A stretch of 64,000 nt of DNA from Nemania diffusa (taxonomy: Eukaryota > Ascomycota > Sordariomycetes > Xylariales > Xylariaceae), in NCBI GenBank assembly GCA_038501195.1, contig JBBPUQ010000009.1, positions 992,001 to 1,056,000 of the forward strand, given 5' to 3'. The position numbers and the translations under genes were made by a program. Numbering within the stretch: position 1 is the first letter of the stretch; the number at the start of each line of letters is the position of its first letter. The notes below the pieces were generated by a model. It did not search any database. It had not been told where the DNA came from and was given only the letters and a program-made list of their open reading frames with translations. Shown in pieces: positions 1-13,292 of the stretch.

Positions 1-3000
1 GGAAGGACTGATGTTGACCTGCCTGGAAACCTCGACGGCAATATGACCGCTCATATATTGCCGAGCACAATAAGATCGAGGTTCCCTTGAAACAGTATGC
101 ACTATCCATGCGCGACCCGCCCTGACCGGCTATGCTGCTACGCATATCTTATTACTGGCGCGCTCTACCCCATGGATTATAACAGTCCTTGTCAGCAGTG
201 CAACCATGAAAACTTTGTCCCCGTCAGCTATACAGACCGGCATGCGATTGAAATAGCACCCAATGTTACACGGCTGCATGGGAAGGATTTAACATGACGC
301 TTCGGAGCGAATCACGATGCTTCAGAGTGTGCACTGCCCCTCAGTATCCATGAACGAGAATGTCCGTAATTCTTCGTGCTTTTAAATGGATCATAGAGTC
401 AGTATAGGGAGACATTGGGCTTATATTGCCTGAGCTACGCCTACCATTATCCTAGGGGCATTGGGTGTAGCATCCTAGGTTTGGCGTGCATCATCGACTT
501 TTCACTGCGGAGCACCTGCGAAGAGGTACGAATCGGCACAAAAGTTTACAGCCCCCAACCCAAGGAACGACCCTCGCCAGGTAATTCGATCCCGCTCCAT
601 ATTTTATTTGGGCAAATGAATGCTACCCTCCTCTACAAGCGCATTTTTGAACACTTGACACTTGTGGCATAGGACGCCCCACCCTCAAAGCATACAGCTG
701 TTGACCATCAAGTAACTTGCAGTTGATCGCCATGGGTTAGAGGTCTAGGCAGGGCCCAAACTTGATCATTACATAGAACAAAAAACGCAGGGCCTTTATG
801 TCTGTAATAATAAACAAGTTTTGATAATACAGTCTGTCTACACTAATATTGCCATGTCTTAGTCTGCTGCTTTCTTGTACTGATATGATTGGATCGTTCG
901 TATGCATCTGAGACCTTCGTCACCAGACTGCTGGGATTAAGAGCTTTCTTATCTGCGCCTACTAATGACAGCGCGACGGATCACAATGCGCCCGTTTTGC
1001 TGTAGAATAATTACCGGAATCTTTCTTTCTGGCGAACTAATGCCTAATTGTAACACATTGGACGCTTCACAACTTTCTCATAACCGCTACCGTCCTATAC
1101 AACATCCCAGCATTGCGGAACATAGGGCATTGAGTAATAAGCACTCGTTTGCTTCTTTAGTATGAAATCCCCCTTACTTTGAATTGCGTCACAGTGCCAG
1201 GGTGGACTTTGGACTCTTCTGACCTCTCAACACAGAACAATAAAAGCAGCTTATTACTGAATATCAAATATTATAGACTAGGTTACTTCCCCGCTAGTTC
1301 GGTTGTCATCAGCAATGAATAGTGCCCTTTCCCGCCTTACTTCTACCTCGGGCTTGGTTACTAGGCTCCTTGGGGTGCTACATACTGTAGCTACGTTGCG
1401 TCATCAAAGATATTATAGGTTGTTGCATATTCGTCCAGCGTCGTGTTGCGGCTTGGCTTTAAGGCCCGGCCTGTCTATACTACTACGTACAATTCGACGA
1501 TTAGCCAAGTGATCCTTTTTCTGCCGTAAGCATGTAGCTCTACCCTCCTGTAGACTCTGTTCTCTATCTCTGCATTTACAAGACAATTATTCATTATTTT
1601 ATGATTTTCTTCTACCTAGGTAGTCTTATAACTGCTACTCGTTAGATCATCACGCGGGTTTAGAGTACCTGCACCTACGCCAATACCTCAACCCGACCAC
1701 CACGATAACATCTGACCAGCCATGCAGAACAAAAGTACCTACATCAGCATGCCTCCAGCCATGCTGACGGCCGTATATTAAACGTTTCTTCTGGCCCCCC
1801 GCCTCCACTTTCCTAGTCAGGCTAAGATGCAATGATGAGTTGTTCTTCCCTATTCGGATGCAGTTGGTCGGCTCCATCACATTATAATACGCTGCTCACC
1901 CTCCCGCTAACCCAGGACTAACTCTCTTACTTTATGCAGTTGGCTCAACGTTGCAACTGTCCTCTCATCGGCCCCAGATCTGCTCCTCGGGGGTTCCTGG
2001 GCCGAGCCAACAACAAAAAAAAAAACGACCTACCTAGTTGGCTCGTGGGCGCGCGCAAGCAACCAAAACGGGGGGGGGGCTACCTTTACTACTATGGGGG
2101 CCGGTTTTGACGGCGAGCCCTACCCTACACGAGCGTCGTTGCTACCTGGAGATACGACACGGATGACAAAAAGGCAGAAAGCACCCTGGGGAAGAGCAAG
2201 AGCAGGAGAGGAAAATAGGGAGACCGGATGGAGGGAGCCATCGGGTCTATTCTATCTGGGCTGACATCCCTCTACGCCGGCATTTGCCTGGCTCAGATTA
2301 GCTACTACACGTCTTCGGGTTACGACAGCGAGAAGACGAAAAAGAAGGCCCGGCCCGCCTCCTAGCTTCTGGCCTGGCCCATCCGCGCCACTTTTGAACG
2401 TACGGGACGGCAGTTGGGGCCACGAGTCGATTCGTTATGGGAGAGGGTGGAGGGGGGATCTTGGATTAGCCTCCATCCATCCACCAGTGTATCTAGATCC
2501 GGGAGCTCGCAACGCCAAATACGGATAAGAGGACCGTGCCCGAGGCCACTAAGTGTACGAGCCGGGTACCGGGTATCGACCTGGGCGTAGAGCAGTAAGA
2601 CGAGGCTTACTACGCCACCCAGGGGACTTCTACAGATGTACAGCTCTTGTGTCTCGATGTACCTATATCAGGGCTTCTCGAAAGAGGAAGGAAGAAATGG
2701 CCATGTCGTAGGAGATTAATCAAATACGTACGTATGCGTGTCGCCCGCGAATGAACACGTCCCCGGCTGGCTGACGACCTGGGCATAGGTCGTGCGTGGC
2801 GTCAGTGAGTAGTCGACCCCGGCCATTAATACGACGGCCCAGCTCGCTTCCCCTCCGTCCTTTGTTCCATTCGCTCGCGTTCTTCGTCTCTTTGTCTCAT
2901 GCGGTCTGCCTCATGCGATCTATCAAGATGATCATGTATGCCCGATGCGGGGCCCGTTTGAGTGCTGACGCGCAGAAAGGGAGCATCGATCTATGTCTTC

Positions 3001-5541
3001 GACGAATAGGCGTGGGCATCGCGGGTCACGATGACGGCCTACACGACGGAGTGGTGTATTGGCGGGCTCGGGATCATCACGATAAAATGTCAGACCGAGA
3101 AAACGGGCGTTATGATGAGTAAACAGCTGAGTCAAGTCATCCATGCTGACTCTCAGCGTAATAACACTACTACGACCAGCATCAGGGGGCTAGGTGAATA
3201 GGCCACGATTATGCCAACGCATGCTGGGTCACTACCAATTAGCACATGGCAAAGGGCGCAGAAGGGGAGAAGTGGAGGGGATTCAAAACCGCATGCTGCT
3301 CTCCCCGAGTTTCTTTATGCGTGTTGGTTCTTCTTGCCTCGGCGAAGACACACAGGACGAGTTGACTAGGCCGGTATAACCGTGGCCTGGTCTGACTTAG
3401 CTAGTGATGACCAGGCTGGCGCTAGGGCTGGGATTTCGGGCCTGGGCCTAGGGTTGGGAACCAATAGCCGCAGAAGGATGCCACGATTTTCTGTTGTCTC
3501 GGAATCAAATCAAGACATGTTCGTGATCTAATGGCATCATCGTGATGTCAGTGGCCAAGGGTTGGGCTCTGGGGAAGGACCTGGACTGGACAGACGACCG
3601 GGGACGACACGAACTTGGATATGCTAATGTACGTTGGATCATTGCCACATATGTGTAGCTGGACGGGTTAGGAAACTGAAAGCCACGGGAAAAGTCGGGT
3701 GGGACAGGCGTTGGGCGGCGTTTGATAACGCAAGATGGGGATATATGCAGAACGGAGGATATGAGGTGCTGCTGCAGGCAGGCAAGAGAGGAAGCAGGAG
3801 ACAAACAGAATGCCGCTCGTGCCAGTGCCAGTGCCGTTGCATAAACTGTAGAAAACTGGGATCATACAGGCAACCTAGGCATAGTAGATCGATCGCTTAT
3901 TCGACAGGTAGATAGGCCACGGGGATGGGCCAAGGACTCGGGTTGACGGATACAACACAATACGACCATTCCATGGCGCAGGTGCAGGTAGGAGAAGTAG
4001 TCTTGCAACGCCGTGGCTTATTTAGAGCTAGCTTAGCTTACATGTGCAGGCATTCGATTAGAGACACAGGCGTGTAGTGTAGACGAAGGCGGTGAGGTGC
4101 GTATAGAGGATGGCCACAGACAGAAGAGGCTGAGCTATGATTTGTAGACAGGGAGCAGATTTTGTCCGAGGCCGGACGACCAAGATCCTTGTACGAGTGA
4201 TTTGGGCAGAGGCGAGGTAAGGCAGGGCTGCATGTGTCTGTCAGGGCTGTCATTCACCTAGGTGTGGAGAGATGCGTTCGTTCATGTGTACTTACCTTCA
4301 TGCATATGCCTTCATGCATATACGCATGCAACTGAAATACGGTTGTATCCTCGGAGGCTAGATATATGAAGGCGTTGTATCTTGACGTACACCGATGTCG
4401 AATATACAGAAACATACAGATAGATACATAGGCATCTCATCCGCTACTTAGAGAACGTCACGTTGCGTTTGGATTCGTGTTCGTTTTTTATGCGTGTTGG
4501 TTTCGCCATGTAGGTGAGTCAAACAGGCCAATATATAGCAAATATATTAGCATGCAAGGTGTGAGGTGGGGGTGAGGAACCGATTTCCGTCCGCTGAAGA
4601 ACGACTTTTGGTTAACGGCAGCGAGCCTATAGGCTGTGGTCGAAAGAGGCCTCAAGCCTTGTATGTATTCGACTCTGAGCTTTGTTGGTGGTTGGTTATA
4701 TGGTTCCGTGCGCCTGGTCGCACTGGATAAAAGGCCTCAAGAGCGCGTAGATGTCCTGTGCTACATGATATCATGAAACGATATAGCCTACTCGGATCGA
4801 TCCGTGTGTGACAGGTCCCGCCCGAAAGTGATGGTGAGCAGGGCTAATTAAGGTGGACGATCTGCTGTTTGCCACGCGTTTTGGCCCCCAAACACTGAAC
4901 ATCCATGTCCAGGAACGGGTTCCTTCGAGGGCGGCATGTGAGATTTTTGAGCAGACAAGGGGGTTGAAGATATCTGACGATAATGTGCGCGGATGAGTAA
5001 ATGGTTAGGCAGACTGACGGGCAAACAGGCAAGAGAGGGGAAGTCAAGAAGTCCTAGGTGGCCTCAGATAATCCATGTTAGGAACCCAGTGTGACGCATG
5101 CTACATATGGAAGACTATTACTTTATTCACCGACACAACCACCCTATGCAATTCAATGATATGTAAGTGTACAGGATCACAAAGGAAATGGATAAATAAA
5201 TCGGTCTATGAGAGCGCTCGGAAGGTGGTGAACTGTACAAGGCGGAAGGTCGTGGTTTTCTCAATCCCGGGAGCCCCGTGTAATAGATTTCCCCTCTAAT
5301 TCAGCAACCTTAGGATGGTGAGCTCCGACTACACGTCTGCGTAGTAGGGCAAATCGGAGTTGACATCGGTTTCGGCCTCGGGTGTCCTCATGGGGTGCAT
5401 CTAAAGCCCATGCGGTGTGTGATGGTAATGACTCAATCCCCGGCGGCGGGACGCAGTTCCTTTGGTGTCTATGTAGTTCCCTTTCACATACAATGCCCAG
5501 CGGTCTCCAGGTTTCGGTCCTTCACACATATCTAAATTATT
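1..5541. other. gene-poor stretch, no gene recognised
   Basis: I see no coding region here that I can support. Open frames are all short (108 codons or fewer), overlap each other on both strands, and show no family motif. The stretch holds simple features only: an A run and a G run near 2024-2080, a perfect palindrome CTACCTAGGTAG at 1612-1623, a perfect palindrome CACCTAGGTG at 4255-4264, and a short duplicated segment (TTCATGCATAT) near 4297-4321. The GC-richer part around 2000-2900 could be a promoter or untranslated region of an unseen transcript, but nothing in the sequence proves it. Confidence 0.6.
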
Positions 5542-6403
5542 TTAGTGATGGGCAGAGGGGGTCTCGCCGTGGTAGCCGATGATCTTGAAGCGGCCAATCA
5601 TCTCGCCGACGGTGAAGAAACCTAAGCACTCGGCGGCAATGACACCACCAGCGGCAAGCTGCGCGCGGCTCACGTTCTGAATTCGTGTCAAAATAGGGGT
5701 GGGGTGCTGGGCTGCCTTTACGGCGGTCTGAGAGGCGCTTTGGAGGAGGGCGCTAGGGTTCTTCCATATGTTTTGGAAGTAGGACTGGAAAGTTTCCACG
5801 GACCTATCCCAGACGTGTCAATAGAAGCAGACCCGAAGAGCGCTTTTGCTCCTAGTTGCGCAACACTTACGGCGGAGACATCTTTTGGCCGCGGAAGACG
5901 ATCTTGGCAACCTCGGCAGCGACCTTGGAATAATACACGACGGTAGGAATTTCCTCTAGTCTTCAGGTCAGTCTCTTGTTCCCCCGGTCAACGCCCAGCA
6001 AAGCTCGCAAATGAATACATTGCAGTATAGTGCAACGCACAATAATACACTGCTATGCAACCTATGCAACACCATGCAATAGAATACCCAAGGAGCGCCA
6101 CGTACTCTCAACAAAGGCCACTAGCCTAGCAGTCCGGCCACCAACCCTGCTCAGTGATGTCGCAACCCCCTTGGCGGCACCTGCAATGGCCGGGCCAGCG
6201 GCGGAAGAGACCTTCGACAGACCCTCCTGGGCCTTGGAGGCATATTCGGATGCTGAGGCCGTGACCTTGGAAGTGACATTGGCAGCGGTCTGCTTTGCTG
6301 TCTCGGTGCTCGTTTTCGCGGCGGTGGACTCGAATCGGCGGGCGGCCATGCGACTCCATGCTCCGGATTGCCGAAGCATGGGACGCGCGAGAGCAGATGA
6401 CAT
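5542..6403 (-). CDS. atp20: mitochondrial F1Fo-ATP synthase subunit g
   Basis: Subunit g of the membrane Fo sector of mitochondrial ATP synthase, which supports dimerisation of the complex in the inner membrane. I read three exons on the minus strand: 6403-6106, 5955-5871 and 5803-5542, giving 214 residues; both introns have GT-AG ends and the frames join exactly. The N-terminus is rich in Arg, Ser and Ala and free of acidic residues (ALARPMLRQ...RRFEST), as in a mitochondrial presequence. It is followed by an Ala/Lys/Thr-rich helix, then the family core IPTVVYYSKVAAEVAKIVF with GQKMSPP across the second intron, and a C-terminal helix ending in GRFKIIGYHGE. Length and order match fungal subunit g. 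The start is the first ATG of the presequence. The upstream DNA carries five GGAGA repeats at 6467-6491. Confidence 0.92.
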
Positions 6404-7261
6404 GGTTGGCGATTAGAGGATTGGAAGATCCGCTATTTTCGGAGTGTTGTCGAAAAACCGGTCGGCGGAGAGGAGAGGAGAGGAGAGGAGAAAGGGAAGG
6501 GGACCGGAGACGTGGGTTGGTCGTCTTCGTCGGCGTTGGCGTTGTCGTCGAATTGCTTAAGTCAGTCGTCTCACGATAAAAAAAACACTCAACCGATTTG
6601 AGGTCTTAGCTCCCAGATAGGCTAAGACCTAAGACGTGGTCGGCTAAGCTGCTCCAAAAATCTCCATTCCTTTTTAGCGGAAAAACCCGATCCGACCTCG
6701 AATGGCCCCGGTCCAGTATGCAATTGACCAATCAGATGCGCTGTAGGGGTGCTGTCCGGTCGTACCTACAGCACGCATATTTACATACAACCCAGGAATG
6801 TTGCGGCTCGATAGGCAGGTACTACCTGCCTCCTCTTCCCTTCATCCCTTAATCCACTACATATGAGCTTATTATTATATTATACCTACGTATACTTAAC
6901 TTCCTTCTCTATTCTTTTCATTCTTATCCGAATACCGTACCTAACTTTTCGCTCTCTGAAGGACTGTGCCGTTAAACTCCCATGAATGCTCATATGATGC
7001 ATATTTGACGTTTGTTCCTTTATTAGCTTACCTACTTTACTCTATGCATAATTGAATGATAAATCTATTTAATCACCCCCTTCCACGCATTTCTCTGAAA
7101 TTGTGGACTCAGGATGCTACTCTATCCCCATCTCTAGAGAAGGGACTTGACATTCGATCATGCGGCTAACCACCCTTCCCCCAAACCTTCGGCAGACTTA
7201 ATGTCTCCGGGCGGTTTTGTAATGGCCCCCCTAAAATAACCCGCTTCTGAGGACGTCCCAT
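6404..7261. other. intergenic: promoter of ATP synthase g, 3' flank of LAD gene
   Basis: Non-coding DNA between the start of the subunit g gene and the end of the L-arabinitol dehydrogenase gene. It contains five tandem GGAGA units (6467-6491), purine-rich on the plus strand, close to the subunit g start. The 6850-7080 part is AT-rich with no reading frame of note. No gene is seen. Confidence 0.6.
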
Positions 7262-8418
7262 CTAGTCATCACTCTGGATCTGCACTTTGATGGCTCCGGT
7301 CTTGGGGTCAGCCGCCGTCTTGAAGGCTTCGATGGCATCTTCGATTTTGAAACGGTGAGTGATAAGTTTTGAAAGGTCGATGACACCGTTCTCGATCAGT
7401 CGAATAGCGCGGGGCCATGTGTTGCAGTATCGGTATTGGAACACCAAGTCGATCTCGCGGGTGCTGCATCGCATGAAGGGGAAGTTCAGCTCGTTCTTCC
7501 CGACGCCGATAACAAACACTGTGCCGCCGAACTTGGTAGCCCAGATGGCCGAAGCTATACTACTCTCTACACCTGTGCATTCCATCGCTACAGCTGGTTC
7601 AATACCCCCGAAGGACTTCACGATGGCCTTTGCCGAGTCCTCGGCGCTTAGTCGTTCGACTTTGTGCGTTATGGCTGACGGGCAGACCTCCTTGGCAAAC
7701 TTGAGCCGGCCCTCGTCAATATCTGTAATAACGATAGGACAGGCTCCGGCGGCTTTGCAGCAGAGTAGCGTAATCAGTCCGATCGGGCCGGCACCGCAGA
7801 CCAGGACGGGATCGCCAAGCCTGATTCCCGATCTCTGCATCCCCGCTAATGCGACGCTCAATGGCTCTAGTAAAGCTCCGTTCTCATATGACATGTCGCC
7901 GATCTTGTAACACCAGGCAGCTGGGTGATTCACATATCTCCGTAGCAGGCCGGCCACCGGCGGTGTGGACAGGAACTCGACCTTCTCGCAGCCATTGTAA
8001 CGGCCAGTCAAACACGGCTCGCATTCATTGCAGATAACGTTCGGCTCGATGGCTACCCGGTCACCGACCTTGAGGGTTGTTACGGAAGGATGAACAGCAA
8101 TGACCTGCCCAGCTGATTCGTGGCCCAAAATGTGATCCCCCTCTACAATCATAGGGCCGATACAACCGGCATGCCAGAAATGGACATCGGATCTATAGCA
8201 AGTCAGCTCATAGCAACACGATGATGCAGTTGCAAAGAATACCCGCAAATGCCTGTGCTCTTCACAGCAATGGTGACCTCGCCAGGCTTCAGGCTATCGC
8301 CTGTCTGCACACTCTCCACCGTCGGCTCGGCCGCGCTAATCCACAGGTCGTGCTTGGGATTGGTGAAGATGCCAATGTTCGCCTTGGTCGGCTTAACGAT
8401 AGTGGCGGTTTCGCTCAT
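7262..8418 (-). CDS. lad1: L-arabinitol 4-dehydrogenase
   Basis: Oxidises L-arabinitol to L-xylulose with NAD+, in fungal L-arabinose catabolism; cytosolic. Two exons, 8418-8243 and 8192-7262, with a 50-nt intron that splits the Gly codon of the GICGSD motif; 368 residues. It is a zinc-dependent medium-chain dehydrogenase: catalytic zinc residues Cys58, His83 and Glu84 (GHE), and four structural-zinc cysteines at 113, 116, 119 and 127 in [15 protein letters not shown]. The coenzyme fold has CGAGPIGLI, and the acidic residue in TDIDEGR fits NAD+ rather than NADP+. The sequence closely resembles the Neurospora-type enzyme over its length (for example [19 protein letters not shown] and [15 protein letters not shown]). 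Xylitol or sorbitol dehydrogenase are related alternatives, but the match is best to LAD. Confidence 0.93.
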
Positions 8419-11400
8419 TTTGACGGATGAGGCAATGGTCTAGGTGCGACTGGTAAATAAATGGAAAGGTTGAAGAATAGACAGCACCGATGAGCGAACT
8501 TTCTCAATATGAAGGAATGATGAAAAGAGGGGCGTTGTGCGCTGTAGCTGCACGGGCTGGTCACGATGACCCTCGGGTGGTGGAGGGTAGCTTCGTACCC
8601 AGACGGGCCACATTTTCCCCCCATTGTACACGCGGTCGGAATACAAGGTCCCCAATGAGGCATGTTTGCTAGCCATCGATGTTTTCAAAGGGAAATACAG
8701 TTGACTATCTCGCACCAGTGGTCAAACTCCATAAAGAGTTCGCGATTGGAGCGAATGCGGGGTGTTGCTTTGGCGCTGGGGCTGGCGCCTTCGGCCGCTT
8801 TAGTCCCGATACGCGCTACCTAGCTGACTTCGACAATTACCGCACCAATTGTCAATCATCTGTACCTTGAACTGATCCCCCACGCACCGGGTTACGCATC
8901 GAAGAAAAATACTATTAGCCGTCCAAGATTGAGCTAGAAAACTTCAACTACACATGCGTAGATACGATTGGGGGTCTTGGTCTATCCGCGAAGAAAAGTG
9001 GTCCTCAGCTAACCAATCAATCGCTCAGATGATACCTAACGAACAACATCGTCCTCAAGAAATAACAGGTATCTAGATAGCCAGTCTCGCTCATCCTCTA
9101 GACAGTATTTAATTTTTAGATGAATTGCAATATCACGAGATATGAAACATTTGAGAGTCATTGAAATGAAGCAATTGGCCGACATTATCATACTCTTAGA
9201 TTACGGTTTACGTATCGGTACGTACATCGGGTGAGACAAACCATCATGACGAAGATAGAAACATATTCAGTCTTCATCAGTACTCCATCGCCGGACATTC
9301 TCACCCAGTCCCAGAGCTTCGAGCCAAGATAGAATATTGGCCTATTTTGAAGGCAGGTAGACATGGCATACTATATTCAACTATTTAGGCTTAAGTATAC
9401 GCCGCAATTACCATATTTCGAGATATGTAGCATTCAACGGAGAGATACGATCTACCTCACTATTTAAGGAGAGGTGAGAAACAGTCCGCCGGGCGATAAA
9501 AGTCTCATATCGGGATAAAATGTAAGGAAAAAATCTAACAATCGAGAAAATACAGTAAAAGGACATACCGTAGGAAAAGAAATATGGTGAGAGTTCGTTA
9601 TAACAAGGGTTTTATCGCAGTCCTCATTGTCACTAGGGAGTTTCTACCTCGCAGCCAAACTGCTCCTGCACCACAGCACAGATCATCTGCTTGCGCATGG
9701 GAGTATTAACTAGCTAGCGGTGCCTTCAACTCGATTAGTACGGCGTACGATGGGTCGTAATACTTTATCCACGGTGAGCGAGTCTTCAAGCTTATCTTCC
9801 TCTTCCTCGTCGCTAAGAACTCTCACTTTTTAACATTTGCGCCGGTCTGCGACAACGGCGATAGCTTCTCCTGGTTGTTTGGTGCCGGCGACCGTCATGA
9901 GGAAGCCATCCTTTCGCTCTCGTCACGGATACCGTCGTGAACCTTGTTGTCAATCCGCGGGTGCTGACGGTTTTGTCTACTACTTCGCATCCTACTTGCG
10001 GAGGCGATCTAGTCGGGTCTAGTTTATTGGACGTTTGTTTAGCGCCATCATATTGCTCTAACTAGCTCCTGTTGATTATCCTGTGATTTAGAGACATAAA
10101 GACAGGGAGTCTACTAGCGCATAGCTCCTGAATGACTCCTAAATGGCTTTAGCGGTATTAGAAAGTAGGATCGTGAGGCCTTACGTTTGTAAATTTGATC
10201 GAACCTAAGCTGCATGGCGACATGTAGTTAGAGAAGTTCTTCAAGTGGAAGAAAAAGTAATAGGACAGATAATTGACGAGAGAGACAGTATTCATTTATA
10301 TTTCAAGTATTTGTATGAACAAGCCCAGATACTTTCATATACCTGAACTCGAAAGCAGAGAAATTCTGTTTGATTGTTCGTGAGACTCACACAGCGGCTA
10401 GTGGACTACTCAAAGGCAAATGGTAAAGATTCGACGATGCAGTCACAAACACGAAAATACCACAGGTCGTGAAATTCCACACAGAAATATTGAATGAGTT
10501 ATGAATGAACTTCGAACTTTAGGGGCTGAATTCATAGGGCTTGACAATACGACATGCTACCTGGTTTTAAGGGGCGGTCTAGGGTAGTAGCTGTTAGCCC
10601 CTATCGACTATAACTATTGAAGAATACGAGGTGAGTAAGAGCAAGAGGCGTTATATAATTTCTAGGACTGCGATATGTCTAGCTATCTCTCGTGAATAGT
10701 ACATATGTTACATGCTATATATTCTAATTCTCAATAAGGAAATGCGAGATAGGTGACTGTCGCGGACTCAAGCGACGTATAGGTCTCAGGCCAACAGCGC
10801 ACGGACCTCTAGCCAACCTACGTGTATAAGCTGGCGGAGTTGGGAACAAGAGATTTATCTAAATTCTATTTATTTAAATTATATATTTTGGCGCATGAAG
10901 ACGCTATTCAGAGGCGTTCAAAGCGGTTCCCACTTCATCTTTAATGCTTACCTATTATATAAGACTAGTACTTGGAATTATGTTAGAGTGTTTCGCCCTT
11001 GTTTTGAGATTGTCTCTCAAGCTGTGATTAGTCACATTGAGGTTGGGCTGCCTTCAAAAACTCGAGGTATCTGCGTATTACTTATGAGAATCCACTCAGT
11101 TATGATCACAGGTCCCTTTTTTCTTTTCTTTTTTTGAATGCACTATATAGGCTAGATCGCATTGCAATCTTTGCTAGACTTTATTCGCCCTCAACGCTTA
11201 GCATAGACATATAATTAATGACTTAGGGACCTACTCTAGATTTTAGGAGTTATCAAAGGTGAACTTGCTTGATGTTATGACCTCAACTGTGAACATAATT
11301 ATATAACCAGCTTCTAGGCTACTTAGTAGTCAAGTGCACGCCATGACAACATTATACTTTTAGTGATGCGGCTGTATCGTGCTGCAGCTCTGTCTCGTGA

Positions 11401-11869
11401 CACTCGACTTGTTAGTGCGGGGTTATGAGCGCCAATACCACTTGGTCGGCTTCATCATGTCGCGAAACATGTCTTCGGTAAGGCATGGATAATGATATGT
11501 GATTGGACGCCAAACCGCAGAAGAGTGGCACGAGACCCTGTCACCCATGTAGCCAGATACCGAACTTTACAGAGATCTGTCGCTCCTCCTAGCCTGACAA
11601 ATTCAGAGACATTCCGGCTTCGCAGTCTTGAAATATGGCAAAATGGGCTAGATGTAAGTTGGTCTAGTCTAATATACCGAGCTTCTTTCCGCCACTTCAA
11701 GATCGATGCTTTCTACATACCCTCTCTGCTGCATAGTATTATAGAGCCTAAGATAAAGCATGAAATTGCATACACCGCAAGGACGATCAACTCTTAATAT
11801 CAAATTTTGTTATATTCAACTTAGCTAACTACAGACGTGGAATGATGTGGGATGAGTATAGATTGCCAA
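8419..11869. other. LAD promoter followed by gene-poor AT-rich DNA
   Basis: The first few hundred bases should hold the LAD promoter. Beyond about 8900 the DNA is AT-rich and stop-dense, with no gene I can support. On the minus strand a short run of about 39 sense codons (9829-9710, rich in Asp/Glu then Arg) has coding-like composition but is closed by a stop and matches no family I know; it may be a decayed exon. Confidence 0.5.
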
Positions 11870-13292
11870 CTACACGACTGCTTCAACTTGAGCGCTTCCT
11901 TGTAGAGTCGCTGACCCCTGCGAGTCGAGACTCGCAGGGGTGTCGGGAAGAAGTGCCCCGATATTGTTCTGAGCAAACTCTCTCTGATTAATCCAAGCTT
12001 CGTATCCGCCGGGAAATTTCATGACGAGCTTCCGCATATCCTCTCGTACTCTGCGACTAGTTAGTAATGTTTAGAGGCGGGTTTTTGTTGGGATGGCTAA
12101 CAGGTTCCTGAAATAAGTGTTGCCGGGATATAGAGATGAAGCGTGTAAATTGAATCTCCTAAACGGATGTTAACATAGTCGTCTAAGGAAGCATGCGTGG
12201 CGGAGTGGTTGATCCCACATTGTATATAAGAGGACACGGTCCTCGAAGTCCTCCTTTGGTTCGGAACGTTCGAAATGCTTGGTGTACTCTTCAACGTACC
12301 GCAAATCCATTTTGTGTCTTTTCTGCCAGGTCCCGAGCTCATCTTCAACAGTCAGTTAAGTTCTAGCCCGATAGCTCTTTGGAGCGACTTACATTCATTA
12401 TGAGCCCAAAGACAAGTAGCGTCAAATACCACAGGGCGTTTAGTATTGGCATCCATACCGCAATTGCCATCCTATAGATCTCCATGTACCAATCGCGGTT
12501 GGATCTTGTTGGGGCCTGTTTCAAGAGGACGTATGAGTCGTGGGATAACCTTTTCTATGATCCCCTTTCTGAGCTGAGCCATATCTTCATCATATCCGTG
12601 TGTGTTTTCTTCGTTTTTGAATATGTATTCCATGCCAGACTTGAACGTCTCTTCCCAGCTACTTGTAACGGAAAAGTTTTGCGGGAGTCGACCTCCAAAC
12701 GTTTCGTATGGAAAACCAAACTTTCCATCTGGTGAGTGTTTCCGTTTATGTAACTCCGCGACAAGGGCAGGGAAGTCGTTAATATCAGGGACCTTATTGG
12801 ACAGCTCATGGAAGGAGCACAAGAAGAAATGCACGTCTTCCATCTTCTCATAGGTTCCATAGCCATAAGGTCGAGCAACAAGCTCAGGCATGACGGCCCA
12901 TAGAGTTTTCATGGAATGATATTCTCCGAAGACTAGTTTCTCACCATCCCCACCTTGATGAACCTACATTGATGCGAATTAGTTTGCAGCTTCATTGCAT
13001 AAGACAGTCTGAAATTCTTCTTCACCTTGATAAAGTAGAGCACCTCATTTCCCTCCTGATCCTTAGTCTCAATCTTAGCGGTACGTGCCCAATAAGAGCT
13101 GCCAGAAGGTATGATGCGCCCTACTTGTGTGCCCTCAGGCATCTCTGTGACATCATAGTGGTTAGTTTCCAATTAAGGAGTTAGTTGTAAATAATTCATA
13201 CTCGCTTTTACGGCATCGTCAACATATGCGATGGTTTCAGGAGGGACTGGTATCTCTTTATCCCAGATCTTCGCGTCAGTGCTAGGTGACAT
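11870..13292 (-). pseudogene. ketosamine-3-kinase (fructosamine kinase family), nonsense-disrupted
   Basis: The family (fructosamine-3-kinase / APH-like fold) phosphorylates sugar adducts on protein lysines so that they can be removed. Six exons can be read on the minus strand: 13292-13202, 13144-13026, 12963-12393, 12342-12219, 12158-12102 and 12050-11870. All five introns are about 50-62 nt with GT-AG ends and every phase joins, giving 381 codons. Family marks are GSSYWARTAKI near the N-terminus, ELVARPYGYGTY, the catalytic-loop motif LVHGDL, and the C-terminal NLHASSLYPGN. One defect is visible: at 12474-12472 an in-frame TAG sits where the family has the Trp of HGDLWDGN. It would cut off the catalytic loop's end and the C-terminal third. 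Because splicing and frame are otherwise perfect, this is a recent loss, readthrough, or a base-call error. Confidence 0.85.

Noticed and set aside
2796..3144. Overlapping frames of 108 and 70 codons on opposite strands
   Set aside because: No family motif, no splice partners, and both strands open by chance composition.
11455..11797. Opposed frames of 81 and 101 codons downstream of the ketosamine kinase
   Set aside because: I looked for transposase motifs and found none; no supporting neighbours.
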